Shown: piece by piece, positions 33,373-44,211 of the stretch
How the letters are laid out: each line of letters starts with the position of its first letter
Numbering within the stretch: position 1 is the first letter of the stretch
Source of the DNA: Tethya wilhelma
Lineage: Eukaryota > Porifera > Demospongiae > Tethyida > Tethyidae
DNA length: 64,000 nt
Direction of reading: 5' to 3'
NCBI GenBank assembly: GCA_964030475.1
Contig: CAXIPT010000011.1
Coordinates: forward strand, 2,321,938 to 2,385,937
Notes under the pieces: model-generated
The model's database searches: none
Told to the model about the DNA's origin: nothing
Seen by the model: the letters and a program-made list of their open reading frames with translations, nothing else
Program-made: the position numbers and the translations under genes

Positions 33373-33780
33373 AGGCAAAAAGCGCTTCTCCGTATGGCAG
33401 CCATTCATTTCTACATCATGCATAAATTCATAAGCTACTTGAAAAGGCAAGTTGACGACCCTTTTCCAGGTAGAAAAGTGTGCGTTATTTGGAATCCGAA
33501 TATTCGCTGCCTGCCTGCTTTACCTGAAGGTTTTATGGTTGTGCTGGACTCTCTGTAACCTTTCAGTCTTCAATATTTAGGAGGTGAATATACTACTGTG
33601 TTATGTAGTATTCATTATAAAATAAGCAAAGCACAGCTCAGCCTCCTGAGATCACTTCAGTACTGATAGCGTGAGCATATAGATTAGCTGTATAAACATC
33701 CATGCTAATAGTGTACAAGTAACTACCATATACACACAAACTCAAATGTGATTCGTAGAATTATGAAAAAAGGAGAACAA
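33373..33780 (+). repeat. composite repeat AR1, 3' part
   Basis: Starting at the N, the text (CGCTTCTCCGTATGGCAGCC ... GTGTGCGTTATTTGGAATCC ... CAAACTCAAATGTGATTCG) matches 50560-50760 plus 52993-53090, 58190-58480, and the reverse of 43330-43700. It runs directly into the hairpin element below, as also seen at 43320 and 58530. Confidence 0.8.
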
Positions 33781-34060
33781 ACAAGTAAAAAAAAAACATT
33801 TGAAATGTAATGAGACATAGGAATGGCCAAATTGTCGTAAAAAGAAGGCAAACAAGATGGAATGGTTGGCAGAGTGTGTAAAGAATTATTCCTATGGGCA
33901 TCATGAGGGACTCAACATGGAAAGAAAGTACTACATGCAGCCCACACAGGAAGAATTCTGCACACACTCGGCCAGCCATTCCATCTTGTTTGCCTTCTTT
34001 TTACGACGATTTGGCCATTCCTATGTCTCATTACATTTCAAATTTTTTTTACTTGTTTTA
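33779..34060. repeat. near-perfect foldback, 105-bp arms
   Basis: The left arm, about 33780-33886 (with ATGTAATGAGACATAGGAAT and GGCAAACAAGATGGAATGG), is the reverse complement of about 33955-34058 with only a handful of mismatches. The ~68-bp loop contains CAACATGGAAAGAAAGTACT. A transcript across it would form a very long, stable hairpin. Related foldbacks are at 43060-43310 (intact, more diverged) and 34440-34640 (one arm lost). It has no coding capacity. Confidence 0.9.
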
Positions 34061-34439
34061 GATAAAGATCATCAGTACTAAATGCAGTATTAGGTGGGTA
34101 GAACTTAGCCTCATACAGAGTTGAGAAAGAGACCTCTTGTGAATAATGAACTTTCTGGTGCAGAAGGACTCTAGCGCAGAGATCAAAACAAAGCTTAAAG
34201 AAGACTACTAAAAAGGTTCTCAAAAATTTCAGAACCAACAATGTTTTAGTAAGTACAATTAATTTGCTCTAAAATTTATACTAATTCTGTCTGTAGTCTA
34301 ACACTACAGTTGCATTGCAACAAAAACCACTGGGGAATAGTTAGTATGGACTATTAGCTAGCAATATGCCAAACTTAGCGTTATTCTCTTTCTGCACCGG
34401 AATTTTACACTTGTGTCTATAAACAGCAATTGTATATGT

Positions 34440-34795
34440 AAACAGCAAAAATTATTCCTATAGGCAACACGAGGAACACTCAACATGGGAAGAGAGTACT
34501 ACATGCAGCCCACACAGAAATGATTCTTTACACACTCAAACAGCCATTCCACCTTGTTCGCTTCCTTTTTTACGATTTAGCCATTCCTATGTCTCATTAC
34601 ATTTCCAATGTTTTTTTCACTTGTATTCATTGTTTTGACATGAAATTTAGGTACATGAAATGAAATTTCTATTGATTCAGGCCTTAAGAGCGCAGGTATG
34701 ATGAGCAAGTATGCATAGCAAAATTTTTATTTGTATGTTAGTTTTCTATATACTTGTACAATAATTATTAGTCTCTGCCACATTGGTCCCCCAAG
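34440..34795 (+). repeat. hairpin-plus-tail repeat, inverted copy of 42895-43250
   Basis: This segment retains the loop and right arm of the hairpin family and then a tail (ATTCATTGTTTTGACATGAA ... GCCTTAAGAGCGCAGG ... ATACTTGTACAATAATTATT). The same order occurs in reverse complement at 43250-42895, so two ~350-bp copies lie in opposite orientation 8 kb apart. Confidence 0.75.
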
Positions 34796-34948
34796 CAGTT
34801 TGACCCACTTCGTACCAAACAATGTAAACATTGATGAGAGCCACATCTTGTAATCTTCTGGACAAGACACCTTCAATGCATAAACACAACCCAAAATGCA
34901 GTGATGAACTTCATATACATGTAGACATAGTGTTCAGACGAGAAGAAG

Positions 34949-35218
34949 TTACAGCAGTATTCTATCATGCCTGTTGGCATTATTCTGATTGGCATTAATC
35001 GTATACGTATCACTTTTGTCTGATCTTTTGGTGCCTAAAGCCTTTGATAGGCTGTACAAGACAATACTCCGATTTCCTTCACGCAAATTCTTTATTCCTT
35101 TATATGCCAACAGCAAGAAATCATCAGGAACTAACATGCTCGAATTGGTTTTGACAAAATGAGAGAATAGTGAAGATAGTAGGTCAAGCTGTTCCTCACT
35201 GCTAAGGTTCTCAGTCAA
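34949..35218 (-). pseudogene. exon-like fragment, family uncertain
   Basis: On the minus strand: MTENLSSEEQLDLLSSLFSH, then LVPDDFLLLAYKGIKNLREG and NRSIVLYSLSKALGTKR. It is a helical, clearly protein-like stretch of about 70 residues followed by low-complexity Asn/Asp. It resembles a repeated family that I associate with invertebrate transposon-encoded proteins, but I cannot name it. No intact flanking exons are evident. Confidence 0.4.
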
Positions 35219-36180
35219 CGTAAGGTATGACGTAACGTATGGTATTCACATCAGAGGGTCCTGCTAGCGACATAATGACCGGAACACCACGAGGCATTTC
35301 AATGGCTGTAGGTCTCTCTGCACTTTGTTTCTACAACTATCACCTATTAAGTGTGCATGTGTGTGCATGCGAAATATTAGATAATAGCTAAATAAGTTTC
35401 AGATGTACACTCAAATAATTACTCATCTTACATGTACGTGTGACTTTTCCAGCTAGCTTGCGAGCTACAAAATTGATGGTTCCGTCCACATCCTGGCCAG
35501 ACACAATCATGGCCTTTCAATTCAACAAGAACATTCAACTCTACATCAGACCAAATCTATTAATATGAGCAAAGAGAAAAGAGAAAGGTCCATTAAAGAT
35601 GCGATTTATAGCATATATCTATCCTAGTTTATGAGTACCTTTGAAAAATCAAGAGACTTCCGAGAAAGTACGGTGGTTCAGTCTGACCTTTCACTCGAAC
35701 TCTCAGGTACTTGTGGAGTGTCTGGAGTCGGACTTCTCCTGTTTCTCTTTGATGGTTGAGATGGAGTGATGTCCATGATCAATCAGCTCTGGCTCTGGTC
35801 ATCAGCGTGCAACACGAGTGCAAGGTGGGCAAGGTGGGCAGGGTCACCATATCACATGCACGGAATGTGGTAATTAAATGTTTGAGACTTGCCAGCTCAG
35901 CAAAGGCGCACCCGTGTCGTACCTCCTCTGAGTTTTACCATTCCATTACTGATCACATGAGCCAGATCTATACTCAGAACTAGGCTGACACATGGATCAG
36001 GCTTTGTTATGTGTGACTTATTGCTGGACACTGAGAGTTGTGATGTGGTTGTGAGTGTCACTGTGCACCTATGAGGTGATTTTTTCAAATACATGAACTC
36101 CTAGTACTCATGTAGCTATGATGCTGCATTGCACTCTTACGCAATGTAATATACATGCACTAGCTAGCTAGTTCACTGTT
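35219..36180. other. no gene seen
   Basis: Short frames on both strands (e.g. 35756-35983 plus, 36094-35897 minus) have no recognisable motif or splice partner. GTGCCGAGGCTTGTGCACCA at 36185 is the end of the MITE family also at 56491. Confidence 0.4.
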
Positions 36181-36214
36181 GTATGTGCCGAGGCTTGTGC
36201 ACCATCGGTGCCTT

Positions 36215-36545
36215 CATTACTTTAGCGATGGTTTCAGGCAATGTTTTTGGGCTCATTAGACAGAGAAATCTAAATAGTAGCTTAAGAAGCCTTTTAGTGT
36301 TAAGTACTCAGTTTTCGCAGTTATTCACATGAATATTTGTATTGTGATAATGGGCCATCCATGCCATTCCTGTATTTACGAGCATCAAGGAATGTAGTAC
36401 GCATGAAAAGAACTTACTTTGTGTTATATTCCCACTATGGTAGTACTGGGTACACAATGGGAAACATGAGGGACTCAACATGGGAAGAGAGTACTACATG
36501 CAGCCCACACAGGAATGATTCTGCACACACTCAAACAGGCCTAAA
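36215..36545 (-). repeat. AR1 5' part (reverse) plus hairpin-loop fragment
   Basis: Reverse-oriented AR1 (CTAAAAGGCTTCTTAAGC as its complement at 36280, GGCCCATTA at 36351, AGTACTACCATAGTGG at 36430) is followed by GGGACTCAACATGGGAAGAG (36470), the loop of the hairpin family. Confidence 0.75.
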
Positions 36546-36624
36546 CAAAAACTAGAAAGCTTTGAAACTTAGCATATAAATTCATGTACTACAATGCAGC
36601 CATCTTTGTAGGTAGAGTTCAAAG

Positions 36625-37615
36625 NNNNNNNNNNNNNNNNNNNNNNNNNNNNNNNNNNNNNNNNNNNNNNNNNNNNNNNNNNNNNNNNNNNNNNNNNNNN
36701 NNNNNNNNNNNNNNNNNNNNNNNNNNNNNNNNNNNNNNNNNNNNNNNNNNNNNNNNNNNNNNNNNNNNNNNNNNNNNNNNNNNNNNNNNNNNNNNNNNNN
36801 NNNNNNNNNNNNNNNNNNNNNNNNNNNNNNNNNNNNNNNNNNNNNNNNNNNNNNNNNNNNNNNNNNNNNNNNNNNNNNNNNNNNNNNNNNNNNNNNNNNN
36901 NNNNNNNNNNNNNNNNNNNNNNNNNNNNNNNNNNNNNNNNNNNNNNNNNNNNNNNNNNNNNNNNNNNNNNNNNNNNNNNNNNNNNNNNNNNNNNNNNNNN
37001 NNNNNNNNNNNNNNNNNNNNNNNNNNNNNNNNNNNNNNNNNNNNNNNNNNNNNNNNNNNNNNNNNNNNNNNNNNNNNNNNNNNNNNNNNNNNNNNNNNNN
37101 NNNNNNNNNNNNNNNNNNNNNNNNNNNNNNNNNNNNNNNNNNNNNNNNNNNNNNNNNNNNNNNNNNNNNNNNNNNNNNNNNNNNNNNNNNNNNNNNNNNN
37201 NNNNNNNNNNNNNNNNNNNNNNNNNNNNNNNNNNNNNNNNNNNNNNNNNNNNNNNNNNNNNNNNNNNNNNNNNNNNNNNNNNNNNNNNNNNNNNNNNNNN
37301 NNNNNNNNNNNNNNNNNNNNNNNNNNNNNNNNNNNNNNNNNNNNNNNNNNNNNNNNNNNNNNNNNNNNNNNNNNNNNNNNNNNNNNNNNNNNNNNNNNNN
37401 NNNNNNNNNNNNNNNNNNNNNNNNNNNNNNNNNNNNNNNNNNNNNNNNNNNNNNNNNNNNNNNNNNNNNNNNNNNNNNNNNNNNNNNNNNNNNNNNNNNN
37501 NNNNNNNNNNNNNNNNNNNNNNNNNNNNNNNNNNNNNNNNNNNNNNNNNNNNNNNNNNNNNNNNNNNNNNNNNNNNNNNNNNNNNNNNNNNNNNNNNNNN
37601 NNNNNNNNNNNNNNN
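36625..37615. other. assembly gap (run of N)
   Basis: A continuous run of about 991 N. The left flank (GCATATAAATTCATGTACTAC ... GTAGGTAGAGTTCAAAG) matches 48760-48808. The right flank is a CA repeat, a likely cause of the gap. Confidence 1.
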
Positions 37616-37627
37616 CACACACACACA

Positions 37628-37667
<40 letters not shown>
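37616..37667. repeat. (CA)n microsatellite
   Basis: About 25 CA units with one interruption (ACAT) directly at the right edge of the gap; the true length is unknown. Confidence 0.95.
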
Positions 37668-37671
<4 letters not shown>

Positions 37672-37748
37672 AAATAACGTGATCATACAGGGGACTCCCC
37701 ATGCTATAGTCATAACTAATTCTCAATCACTGTCATAGACTGTCCTGG

Positions 37749-38476
37749 TTGTGTAGAAGACTAATATTTGGATCTTTCCCTGGAATGACTAAAGAAGACC
37801 TCTACATCTACATTTTGTTGAATGCAGAGTTTCAAGAAGTGGCTTTCATGACCACTGTGGCTAGTGCAACTACTTCAAAAAGCGTACACTCACCATCCAC
37901 ACAGACTGTAGCTATTCTGAGAGATGGGTAAACGAGTTTGTGAAGTTCTTAGACGAACAGGGAGTCAAGACATGTGGCCATTACACTAGGGAGAAGGGAA
38001 TACTGATGAAAGTCATTGCTTCAAGCAAGCCCAATCAAATACCACATCATCTACTCTATTCAGTGAGAGGATGCTTCAACGACAAGAATACTGGGATGGT
38101 AATAGTCAAGCTATCACGATTCGAAGTAGCCAAAGAACAGCACCTCTATCTTCTTGATCCTACTCAAATCAGTTGTGGTGCAGCATCCTTTGAAGAGCCA
38201 TGTACCTTCTCAACATCCTCCTGGGAGAGATGGGAGGCACGATATAGGATCTTTCTACTAAGAACAGAAGATCATGGTCAATTAGTTTGGCAGTACGTGC
38301 TAGTAGATGACGATGAAGAGAAACTGAGAGAGTTTGAGGAGCTCACAGAGGGAGAAAGAGAAGGAAAACACACCAGGGATATACCCAAATATGGGCAAGT
38401 GATCAGGAGTGGTGAGGGGAAAGATCCCCCTGACGACGTTAAAGAATGGATGATGAAAAACTATGGCAAAAGCTAA
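37749..38476 (+). CDS. C-terminal exon with TIR/SEFIR-like start, gene truncated by gap
   Basis: From a GTGGCTAG acceptor (exon start 37863) one frame runs to TAA at 38476. It begins CNYFKKRTLTIHTDCSYSER and WVNEFVKFLDEQGVKTCGHY. A hydrophobic strand, then Asp/Cys/Ser, then an amphipathic W-V..F..FL...G helix and a following strand is the layout of the first half of TIR and SEFIR domains; the second half is not convincing. It then reads LLYSVRGCFNDKNTGMVIVK and ends with an acidic, charged tail (VDDDEEKLREFEELTEGERE). Upstream, DLYIYILLNAEFQEVAFMTT (37795-37855) is in a frame that joins this one if one A is added near 37878, so an unspliced reading with a base error is an alternative. Its 5' exons probably lie in the gap. 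Confidence 0.45.
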
Positions 38477-38934
38477 ACACATGTATAAATCAGTATACAC
38501 GACAGTAATTATTCACCTTATCAACCATTAATATCAAAAGTTGCATGTTAAATAGTCACATGATTGCTACATGTACAAACAGAACCAAGCTTGCTACAAC
38601 AACTAACCTGAGCTCTCAAACAAAATATATTTAAATTAGGGATATCACTGCTTGCATCGTGGATAAACTAGCTTTACAAAGTTAACACAATGCAGGCCTA
38701 TTACACCTTATGAACACACATGAATAAATCATATTTGTGGCATCAGTTTATCTATATTCACATACACACCCCTTTTAAGGAGCTTACATGAAGTGGGTGG
38801 GTCATAACAGAAGTTACATCAGTAGCTAAATCTGCTCTAACTCCAGAGGCACAATATACCAGTTTAAAGTAAGTATCATAGCAAGCTAACTTGATGGGTA
38901 CATACATAATAATGACACACTACAATCGCTACAG
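38477..38934. other. intergenic, no feature seen
   Basis: AT-rich spacer between the TIR-like exon and the death-domain exon. The 5' exon or promoter of the latter would be here, but nothing is recognisable. Confidence 0.4.
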
Positions 38935-39526
38935 GTTCTTGATGGCAACAGGAGGGTTGACTCTACCAGAACTGGTGGAACACTACAAGGTCTTCCAGGA
39001 GTCCCTGAACAAGGAGGTCACTGATGAACATGTTCTGGTATTCTCTGACCAATTGGTATCATGGGAACGTATAGCTCCCCATCTTGGACTGATGGAGGCA
39101 CAGATAGAAGCCATCAAGAGAGACAAAGGCAGTGAAGAAGAGAGGAGAGCTGCAACTCTTACTAAATGGAAGCAGTCCTTTAAGTTCAAAGCAACATACC
39201 AAAAGCTGATTGAAGCTTTAGTGGCAATTGGAAGAGCTGATACTGCTTCTGAGCTATGTCAGCTTATTGCAACTCCACAAGGTAAGTCTGTCAACCATTT
39301 TGTATACACTTATGAATGATAACTAGTACATTCTCTCTATTCCAGATTTACCCAGTGATCCTGTTCCACCACTTGTACCTCACCAGGGACCTATAGACCA
39401 CTCACCTCTTCTTCCTTCCTCTCCTCCAACACCCCCAGAGCCCACCTCCCCTCAGAGCAGCAGTGGGATCAGTGTTGGCTCAGACCCACACTCTCCATAT
39501 CAGTTGACCTTCACTAGTGCAGAGCC
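38935..39526 (+). CDS. death-domain protein, 5' exons (truncated at an N)
   Basis: Exon 38935-39281 (acceptor CGCTACAG, donor GTAAGT) has an ATG at 38942. It encodes MATGGLTLPELVEHYKVFQE, then a death-domain fold: EVTDEHVLVFSDQL, SWERIAPHLGLMEAQIEAIK, E-E-E-R-R, LTKWKQS, ATYQKLIEALVAIGRADTAS, ELCQLI. The W-x-x-[IL]-A..LGL and R....LL..W....G....LI..L...GR...A..L helices are diagnostic. Death domains mediate assembly of apoptosis and innate-immune signalling complexes. Exon 39346-39526 (phase 1 match) is a Pro/Ser-rich linker (PPTPPEPTSPQSSSGISVGS) and runs open into the N at 39527. In sponges such exons commonly begin NLR-type or kinase-type receptors, but the downstream part is not in this window. 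Confidence 0.8.
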
Positions 39527-39527
39527 N

Positions 39528-40470
39528 AACTGAAAGTTAGCAATAATTTACAATTGTAGTTACAAATACACTTACTTCATCCTTGTACCTTTAGAATGAG
39601 AGTTGAAGTGTCTAACCACCCTGCTCATCATGATGAGCAAGATCCAAGACTGCTTGACCTACAGTCAGAGGTTCAGTCATTAACCCATTTACCTGTCTGA
39701 CATTGTACAAACAGGAGACTAGAATCACCGCACTTCAAGCTGATGTCCAGAAGAGCTTCAAGAAGGAAGATGGGCCTTTTGTGAAGGGGTTGGACACAGC
39801 TCTTAATGTTCACTGGCAAGCGTACTATAGTGGTATATTTGTTGGTAACCATGTACATCGAACTCTAAAGGTACAAAACAATAAACATTAAACAGACACA
39901 AAAAAAATCTGCATGTATCCATAAACATTGATTTATGGCTCCTAACAGAAAGAAAACCTTGAACGTCTGTGCCAATCAATGGTGTCAGTGGCCAGCTGGT
40001 TTACACTTGAAGTGCAAGATGAAGCAGCTGCTGAATCTCGCAAGTCACTTATGGCATTCAGGTCGTGTCACAAGGTGTATGCCAAGGCAGGCAGTGTGAC
40101 AGACACCGAGATAGACCCCTCAGTATGTACAGTAGATAAAACAGTTTACATAAAACTGTACCGTATATGAAATAACATCACCTCTCACCTCTGTATTATT
40201 TATTTTAATAGGCAACAATATCACTTTCATGGAGTTCTACAGGGAAAGCTGTCCAGAGGCTACCATCAGCGCATGTGGTTCCCTGGTTATAGGAATGGCG
40301 TGTTGGATTTGGGCTTCTGGGGAGCAAGGAGCAGAATCTATTCACGCATATTTTAACGGACTGAAAAGGTCGTACCAAATTATTGCTGATCCTATTGAGA
40401 AACTCCATCACAAGATGAAGGAACATTTCCTTCATAATTCTGTAACATTAGTGCATGTTCCCCTATAAAG
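39528..40470 (+). pseudogene. RAG1-related transposase, copy 2 (C-terminal exons)
   Basis: Starting just after the N at 39527, the sequence matches 24785-25660 of copy 1 (same introns, small indels) and, unlike copy 1, continues unbroken to the end. Readable parts: GPFVKGLDTAL (39773), GNHVHRTLK (39842), a helix-rich exon (FTLEVQDEAAAESRKSLMAF), and finally MEFYRESCPEA (40229), SGEQGAESIHAYFNGLKRSY (40317) and KMKEHFLHN. The E in GEQGAES lies where RAG1/Transib-type transposases have the third catalytic acid. Several frameshifts are present, e.g. between the MEFYRE and SGEQG blocks. Confidence 0.7.
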
Positions 40471-40984
40471 AAAAGAAAGTTATAGTAACCCTTCACTGTA
40501 TTTGCAGGCTTTCCATCATGGGAGCTACTATAAAATATATACGCGTATTCCCCATATTTGGTACACAGTTATCTTCCTGAAAAAAAGTTAACACCAAACC
40601 AAACTTATTGTCCGATAATTACCACTTCATTACTTTCTCCTACAAGCATAGCTTTCCTTTGGCAAAACTTCCGCTTTTGTGTGGCGCTTATGTTTCTACA
40701 CGGACTTCAAATCTTTCCTACACAAGATGGTTTGAGCAAAAGTGGCATAACTTAGGCCAGGAAGGTGCTAAAAAATCCGAACTTACACCACCATGCTTCC
40801 CTGAGCCGTCTGCTTCTAGCCACGTGCTTGGTTTTGAATTATAGGGGCTTCCCTTTACAGTATGTCCCATAAAAACCACTGAGTTTGGGTTTCTGGGTAT
40901 TGTGGTTACCAAGTATGTCAAAGTTGTAATTCTGCTTGCACGTATTTCCAGGTTAACTAAGTGAGCCCGTTACGTATGCAATGC

Positions 40985-41350
40985 AACACTCATGGAGCAA
41001 GCTCAGTTGGAAGGGTGCCATCACACTCACATTCACTTGGGTAAAGATGAAGGAGACCGAACCTCTCCTCAAGTTGTGGGATGACATGTGAAAGAAATTC
41101 ATCGAAAAGTGAAATAGACCTCGGATGTGGATATTGAAGGATTGCTATGGTGTACTTGTCATCTAGTAATTCCAGTGCATAGTGATTGCCATAAAGCTGT
41201 TGGCCTAACTTGGTTGTTTCAATGAATATCAGGTGGAACTGGCTATATGCATCCTTTCTTGTTTGCTTCAAAGTAGATAAGACAGATATTTGCATCTGAA
41301 GCTTCACTGTGAGCTCTCTGAATAGGTACAGAAAGGATCTTGAAAGCAAT
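40985..41350 (-). pseudogene. hAT-type transposase remnant, copy 2
   Basis: Minus-strand frame 41349-40990: SRSFLYLFR, FIETTKLGQQLYGNHYALEL, LLDDKYTIAILQYPHPRSIS, LFDEFLSHVIPQLEERF. It is the diverged duplicate of 30240-29941 in copy 1 and lies at the same distance downstream of the transposase end, confirming duplication of the whole composite. Confidence 0.65.
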
Positions 41351-41570
41351 CAAGAAAGTTGGAGACAGTAGGAAACCATTTTGCTTTTGTTATTGATTCG
41401 CCATCTGCCAGCTCCAGTCTGTAGCTAATTGTGGATGCATGTCAGGATTAGGCCTTGACATAATTTACTTTTTTTTTACCTATTTAGCTTTTCTTTTTTG
41501 CTCAATATTCAAACCCATTTTGCTTTTTATTTCACCCATTTTGCTTCATTTTCAATACTAAACGAAGAAA

Positions 41571-42530
41571 TTAAGTGTAACATTTGTGATTAATACAATT
41601 GCACGATGTAACAACTGAAAGTTCTACATAGTCCTCCAAGGATGTCAGTTGCTGAGTTGTAAAGTTCTGCAGAATTGAAAACACTCTCTCTGCTGCAGCG
41701 AATGATGGTTGGATAAGAAGTACTGATCTAACAAAATGCTTCAGCCCATTTGGGGAGTTCTGTAGCGTGACGCTTCCACCAAGCAATTGGATCAATTTCA
41801 GGACACACATCTTCAGCAATAGCCACGTAAGCAGGAAGCTCAGCCTTTAGACCATCAATAACTGGTTGGGAGTAAACAATTTTAAGCTTTCAATGTCTGC
41901 AACAGTTGCCTGTAACTCAGAAGCTTCCGATGGTGAAAAAAAAGCGAGCTGTTTTACTAAGTGTAAGTTTGAGGTCATTATTAGGCATAATTATGCTGGT
42001 TGTACACATGCCTTCATATGAAAGGAGTACTTGGTAGGATTACTATTAGACTCTGCCACGTTGGGGTAATGCTGGGTTGAGAAAGCTGCATAAAGCATAT
42101 TCACTTGCTCATAAGCTACAAGACAAAGTGCACCATCTCCTTCAAGTTTGTATGTAGTTTTAACAAATGGTTCCATGGCATCTACAGTTATTGCTAATTC
42201 AATCTTTAGCTTACCGTTTTTTGCTGGATATTGCTAGAAGCTTGCCAGAGGTTGTAGATGGGAGGTCATCAAAAATGCCAAAACATCACTGAAGGCAGTG
42301 AGTATTTGATTCCACCACCTGGTAGCAGAGTATGAAGGTACACGCAAGCCAGTACGAGTCCTCCATAGCATAACGTGATTTTGGACTTCGTGAGAACAAA
42401 GCAATCCAAAATCATTGAATAATTGTGCATTGATATGCTCCCCAACGTGATCAATAGTGCAGCCCACATCAATTAACCTTTTGAAAACAATTTTGATTGT
42501 TCTCATTGCTACATAAACAGAGGCTTTCCT
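41571..42530 (-). pseudogene. second hAT-type transposase, including dimerisation domain
   Basis: Reading the minus strand from 42530: FKRLIDVGCTIDHVGEHINA, QLFNDFGLLCSHEVQNHVML, VPSYSATRWWNQILTAF (the SYSATRWWS box typical of one invertebrate hAT group). A stop near 42234 follows, then ELAITVDAMEPFVKTTYKLE and VAYEQVNMLYAAF. Finally at 41740-41600 comes VLLIQPSFAAAERVFSILQN then LTSLEDYVELSV, the hAT C-terminal dimerisation domain (P-S-x-A-A-E-R-V-F-S). Two stop codons and a gap between blocks indicate a pseudogene. Confidence 0.7.
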
Positions 42531-42894
42531 TGAGGACCCCGCTCTACAGGTTATAACTTCCCTTTCACCAATAAAGAAGTCTTAGACAACTCCATTAAAT
42601 ATTTGAATGGGAACACATTCACTTAACAAAGTACAAAATTATATTAACGTCACATAGTATTCAAAAATTGACCAATCTACACTGTCAATCTTATAGCTAG
42701 CAAACCAACAGAAAGCATATAATAGGTGATGTAACTGTTCATGGTTCCAGAACTAATGGCATACCAATCAGATGTTCCAAGGCCTTTCATGTGTGCTGTA
42801 TGATCGCTCATGCATGTCATTAGGATTGGATTATCAATCTCTATTAAATTCAATGCTCAATTCCTTGGAAATTTTTGACCAGCCTCACTTATGT

Positions 42895-43320
42895 AATTGA
42901 AATTATGCCAACAGAGACTAATAATTATTGTACTAGTATATAGAAAACTAACATACAAATAAAAATTTTGTTGCTCATCATACCTGCACTCTTAAGGCTT
43001 GGATCAATAGAAATTTCATTTCATGTACCTAAATTTTCATGTCAAAACAATGAATACAAATGATAAAAAACATTGAAAATGTAATGAGACATTGGCTGGC
43101 CAAATCATAAGGCAAACAAGATGGAATGGCTGTTTGAGTGAGTAAAGAATCATTCCTGTGTGGGCTGCATGTAGTACTCTTTTCCCATGTTGAGTGTTCC
43201 TCATGTTGCCCATACGAATAATTCTTTACACACTCAAACAGCCACTCCATCTTGTTCGCTTCCTTTTTTACGATTTGGCTATTCCTATGTCTCATTACAT
43301 TTCCAATTTTTTTTTTTCAC
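42895..43320 (-). repeat. hairpin family, full foldback plus tail (reverse)
   Basis: Arms ATGTAATGAGACATTGGC ... GCAAACAAGATGGAATGG (43079-43130) and CCACTCCATCTTGTTCGC ... CCTATGTCTCATTACAT (43242-43302) pair around a loop with CCCATGTTGAGTGTTCC. The left tail is the reverse of 34640-34795. Confidence 0.8.
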
Positions 43321-43715
43321 TTGTTTGTTCTCATTTTTTCATAATTCTAGATCACAGTTGAGTTTATGTGTATATAGTACACTATCAGCATGGATATTAT
43401 AGCTTATGTTACAATCTATGCTATCAGTATATAACTTGAGTCACAGTAAAGCGTCATCCAAGTCAGGAGGCTGGACCTGTATCTTACAAAAACTTACTTG
43501 CTTTGCTCATCTTCTTATAATGATAACTATGTAACAAAGTAGTCTATTTACCTCCTAAATATTTAGGACTGAAAGGTAACTGGTTACAAAGACTTCAGCA
43601 CAACCAGAAATCTTCACGTAAAACAGCGAACAGGCAGGGCAGCGTATATTCGGATTCCAAATAACGCACACTTGTCTAACTGGAAAAGAGTAGTCAACTT
43701 TATTAAGCCTCGGCA
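43320..43715 (-). repeat. AR1 3' part (reverse)
   Basis: Reverse complement of 33480-33780 (e.g. GATTCCAAATAACGCACAC at 43655). Ends at GCCTCGGCACGTGCAGAGG (43707), which is the end sequence of the MITE at 55779. Confidence 0.75.
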
Positions 43716-43734
43716 CGTGCAGAGGGTTACGGTA

Positions 43735-44152
43735 GTGATATTCAACTGATTATTATGCAACTAACAAATTCATGTGTCACACGCTAAAACTTATAATCAA
43801 GAATTTATTAAACGTACAATTAGTATAAAGGAAAGTAACACAAACTACAAGTACTAACATTATTATTAAATTAATTATGTTCTTCATGTTCATTTTCATC
43901 CTGCTCAACAAAGTGTATGGTAAAAAAGAGTATAATATAAAAGCTATAGAAGTGATATTCAACTGATTATTATGCAACTAACAAATTCATGTGTCACACG
44001 CTAAAACTTATAATCAAGAATTTATTAAATGTACAATTAGTATAAAGGTAAAGTAACACAAACTACAAGTACTAACATTATTAAATTAATTATGTACTTC
44101 ATGTTCATTTTCATCCTGCTCAACAAAGTGTATGGTAAAAAAGAGTATAATA
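43735..44152. repeat. 217-bp direct tandem duplication
   Basis: GTGATATTCAACTGATTATT at 43735 recurs at 43952. The two copies match through AGTAACACAAACTACAAGTA and CTGCTCAACAAAGTGTATGG with only a few changes (one 3-bp ATT loss in copy 2). Confidence 0.9.
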
Positions 44153-44211
44153 TTATGCAAGCAACTCCACCCCTATTACATTGCATCAAGCTTACTGTGG
44201 CTGTCTACTTC

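Noticed and set aside
36569..37738. Very long ORFs on both strands
   Set aside because: They are artefacts of reading through the N run and CA repeat.
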